Below are positions 63,074 through 64,000 of a DNA stretch of 64,000 nucleotides, piece by piece. Numbering within the stretch: position 1 is the stretch's first letter; the number at the start of each line of letters is the position of its first letter. The notes below the pieces were generated by a model that was not told the origin of the DNA, did no database searches, and worked only from the letters and a program-made list of their open reading frames with translations. The stretch spans positions 434,001 through 498,000 of the forward strand of contig NZ_QWDD01000001.1 of NCBI RefSeq assembly GCF_003722355.1. The letters are read 5' to 3'. Source of the stretch: Methylocystis hirsuta. Lineage in GTDB: Bacteria > Pseudomonadota > Alphaproteobacteria > Rhizobiales > Beijerinckiaceae. The position numbers and the translations under genes are program-made.

Positions 63074-64000
63074 AACAGGTTGAACAGAATTATCGTTCAG
63101 GAGAACTGCGCGTCGCCGAGGTGCCTGCGCCGCGGGCGGGAACCGGCCAGATTTTGGTAGCGACCCGCGTGTCGCTGATCAGCTCCGGCACCGAGAAGCA
63201 GCTGATGGATCTTGCGAAAGCCTCGCTGGCTGGCAAGGCGATGGCGCGCCCTGATCTCGTGCGCCGAGTGGTGCGCAATGTCCAGCGCGACGGGCTGAGA
63301 CCGACGATAGAGAAGGTGTTCGCGAAGCTCGATACGCCAATTCCGCTCGGATACAGCCTCGCGGGCGAAGTCATTGAAGTCGGCCGCAACGTCACCGGTT
63401 TTTCTGTCGGCGATCGCGTCGCCTGCGCCGGGGCGGGATTCGCCAATCACGCCGAGATCAACGTCGTTCCCAAAAATCTTGCGGTGCGCATTCCCGAAGG
63501 CGTTGACGACGAGGATGCGAGTTTCTCGACCCTCGGGGCCATTGCGATGCAAGGCGTACGCCTCGCCGAGACCACACTCGGAGAACGCGTCGTCGTGATG
63601 GGCCTCGGCCTCATCGGCCTAATCTCCGTGCAGTTGCTCAAAGCCTGCGGATGCCGTGTCTTGGGTTTCGATCCAATGCCGGAGCGGGCCGCGCTTGCGC
63701 AAGAACTCGGCGCGGATGTTGCGGTGAGCTCCGCCCTGACGGAGAGCGTGGCGAACTTCACGCGCGGCTATGGCGCGGATGCTGTGTTGCTGACCGCCTC
63801 GACCAAATCCAATGAGCCGATCAATGTCGCGGCGGAGATCAGCCGCTTGAAGGGGCGAGTTATCGTTGTCGGTCTCGTTGGCATGACTCTCGATCGCGAG
63901 CCCTTCTACAAGCGGGAGCTCGAACTGAAGCTCTCATTGTCCTACGGTCCCGGACGCCACGATCCAGCCTATGAGATTTCGGGGCACGACTATCCCCTGC
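63070..64000 (+). CDS. Zinc-type alcohol dehydrogenase-like oxidoreductase, cut by the window edge
   Basis: The ATG overlaps the FkbM stop, and 310 codons are open to the last base without a stop. The N-terminus MKQVEQNYRSGELRVAEVPA, SLISSGTEKQLMDLAKASLA, GYSLAGEVIEVG and the nucleotide motif VVMGLGLIGLISVQLLKACG near 176 are those of the bi-domain oxidoreductases (MDR domain plus a C-terminal Gfo/Idh domain) common beside heparinase-like genes in polysaccharide clusters. Whether the second domain is present lies outside the window. Confidence 0.85.
   Translation, partial: MKQVEQNYRSGELRVAEVPAPRAGTGQILVATRVSLISSGTEKQLMDLAKASLAGKAMARPDLVRRVVRNVQRDGLRPTIEKVFAKLDTPIPLGYSLAGEVIEVGRNVTGFSVGDRVACAGAGFANHAEINVVPKNLAVRIPEGVDDEDASFSTLGAIAMQGVRLAETTLGERVVVMGLGLIGLISVQLLKACGCRVLGFDPMPERAALAQELGADVAVSSALTESVANFTRGYGADAVLLTASTKSNEPINVAAEISRLKGRVIVVGLVGMTLDREPFYKRELELKLSLSYGPGRHDPAYEISGHDYPL

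Noticed and set aside
1..64000. CRISPR array, phage-defence island, tRNA or rRNA genes
   Set aside because: No regularly spaced repeats, cas-like genes, restriction-modification sets or recognisable RNA genes were seen on either strand by eye.

Overview
The window is GC-rich and fits an alphaproteobacterium of the order Hyphomicrobiales. The reasons are the repABC-plasmid-type accessory families (a RHE_PE00001-type protein, ScpB, DUF3768), a GcrA-type domain, and a beta-barrel porin with an 'AADL..PPPPPPIWTGFYAG' start. A relative of Methylocystis or Methylosinus is my guess, not a demonstration: no methane or methanol oxidation gene is present, and no tRNA, rRNA or CRISPR array was recognised.

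Layout. 1-6480: a duplicated 73-codon gene, a copper-type P-ATPase, a 66-bp repeat, a small secreted protein, a PhoX-like exported protein and a shattered IS630 transposase. 6483-18776: a nearly complete type II secretion system (C, M, L, E, F, H, I, J, O, D, K, G) in several divergent blocks with a DUF1190 gene inside. 18867-23404: exported proteins, including a beta-barrel protein whose barrel is duplicated in tandem and a 603-aa secreted protein that could be a substrate. 23478-25897: a graveyard of mobile and plasmid gene pieces. 25971-27415: an AI-2E-family permease and a PolX remnant.

27586-39352 is the metabolic core. Acetyl-CoA synthetase, E1-alpha, E1-beta, lipoyl E2 and an acyl carrier protein are chained by 4-base stop/start overlaps, followed by a ROK sugar kinase, a convergent ABC transporter, a GH3 beta-glucosidase and a GH13 alpha-glucosidase. 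Together they could take oligosaccharides through glucose to acetyl units.

39387-51665 is accessory DNA: chimeric and frameshifted surface-protein remnants, small unknown genes, an IS481 end, a GcrA fragment, a short PhnA-like protein, a sigma factor with a zinc-finger partner, a truncated haemoglobin with its own likely reductase, a HigBA-type toxin-antitoxin pair, dinB and a nonsense-broken AAA ATPase. 52146 to the end is an exopolysaccharide cluster: polyprenyl glycosylphosphotransferase, PHP phosphatase, WecB, a GT4 glycosyltransferase, a heparinase II/III-like protein, an FkbM methyltransferase and an oxidoreductase cut by the window edge. A complete IS with a 16-bp target duplication sits inside it.

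I see no single clearly new defence or mobile system. The best leads are the Acs-E1-E2-ACP operon, the doubled beta-barrel, the IS with its long target duplication, and the sigma/anti-sigma/globin/reductase group.
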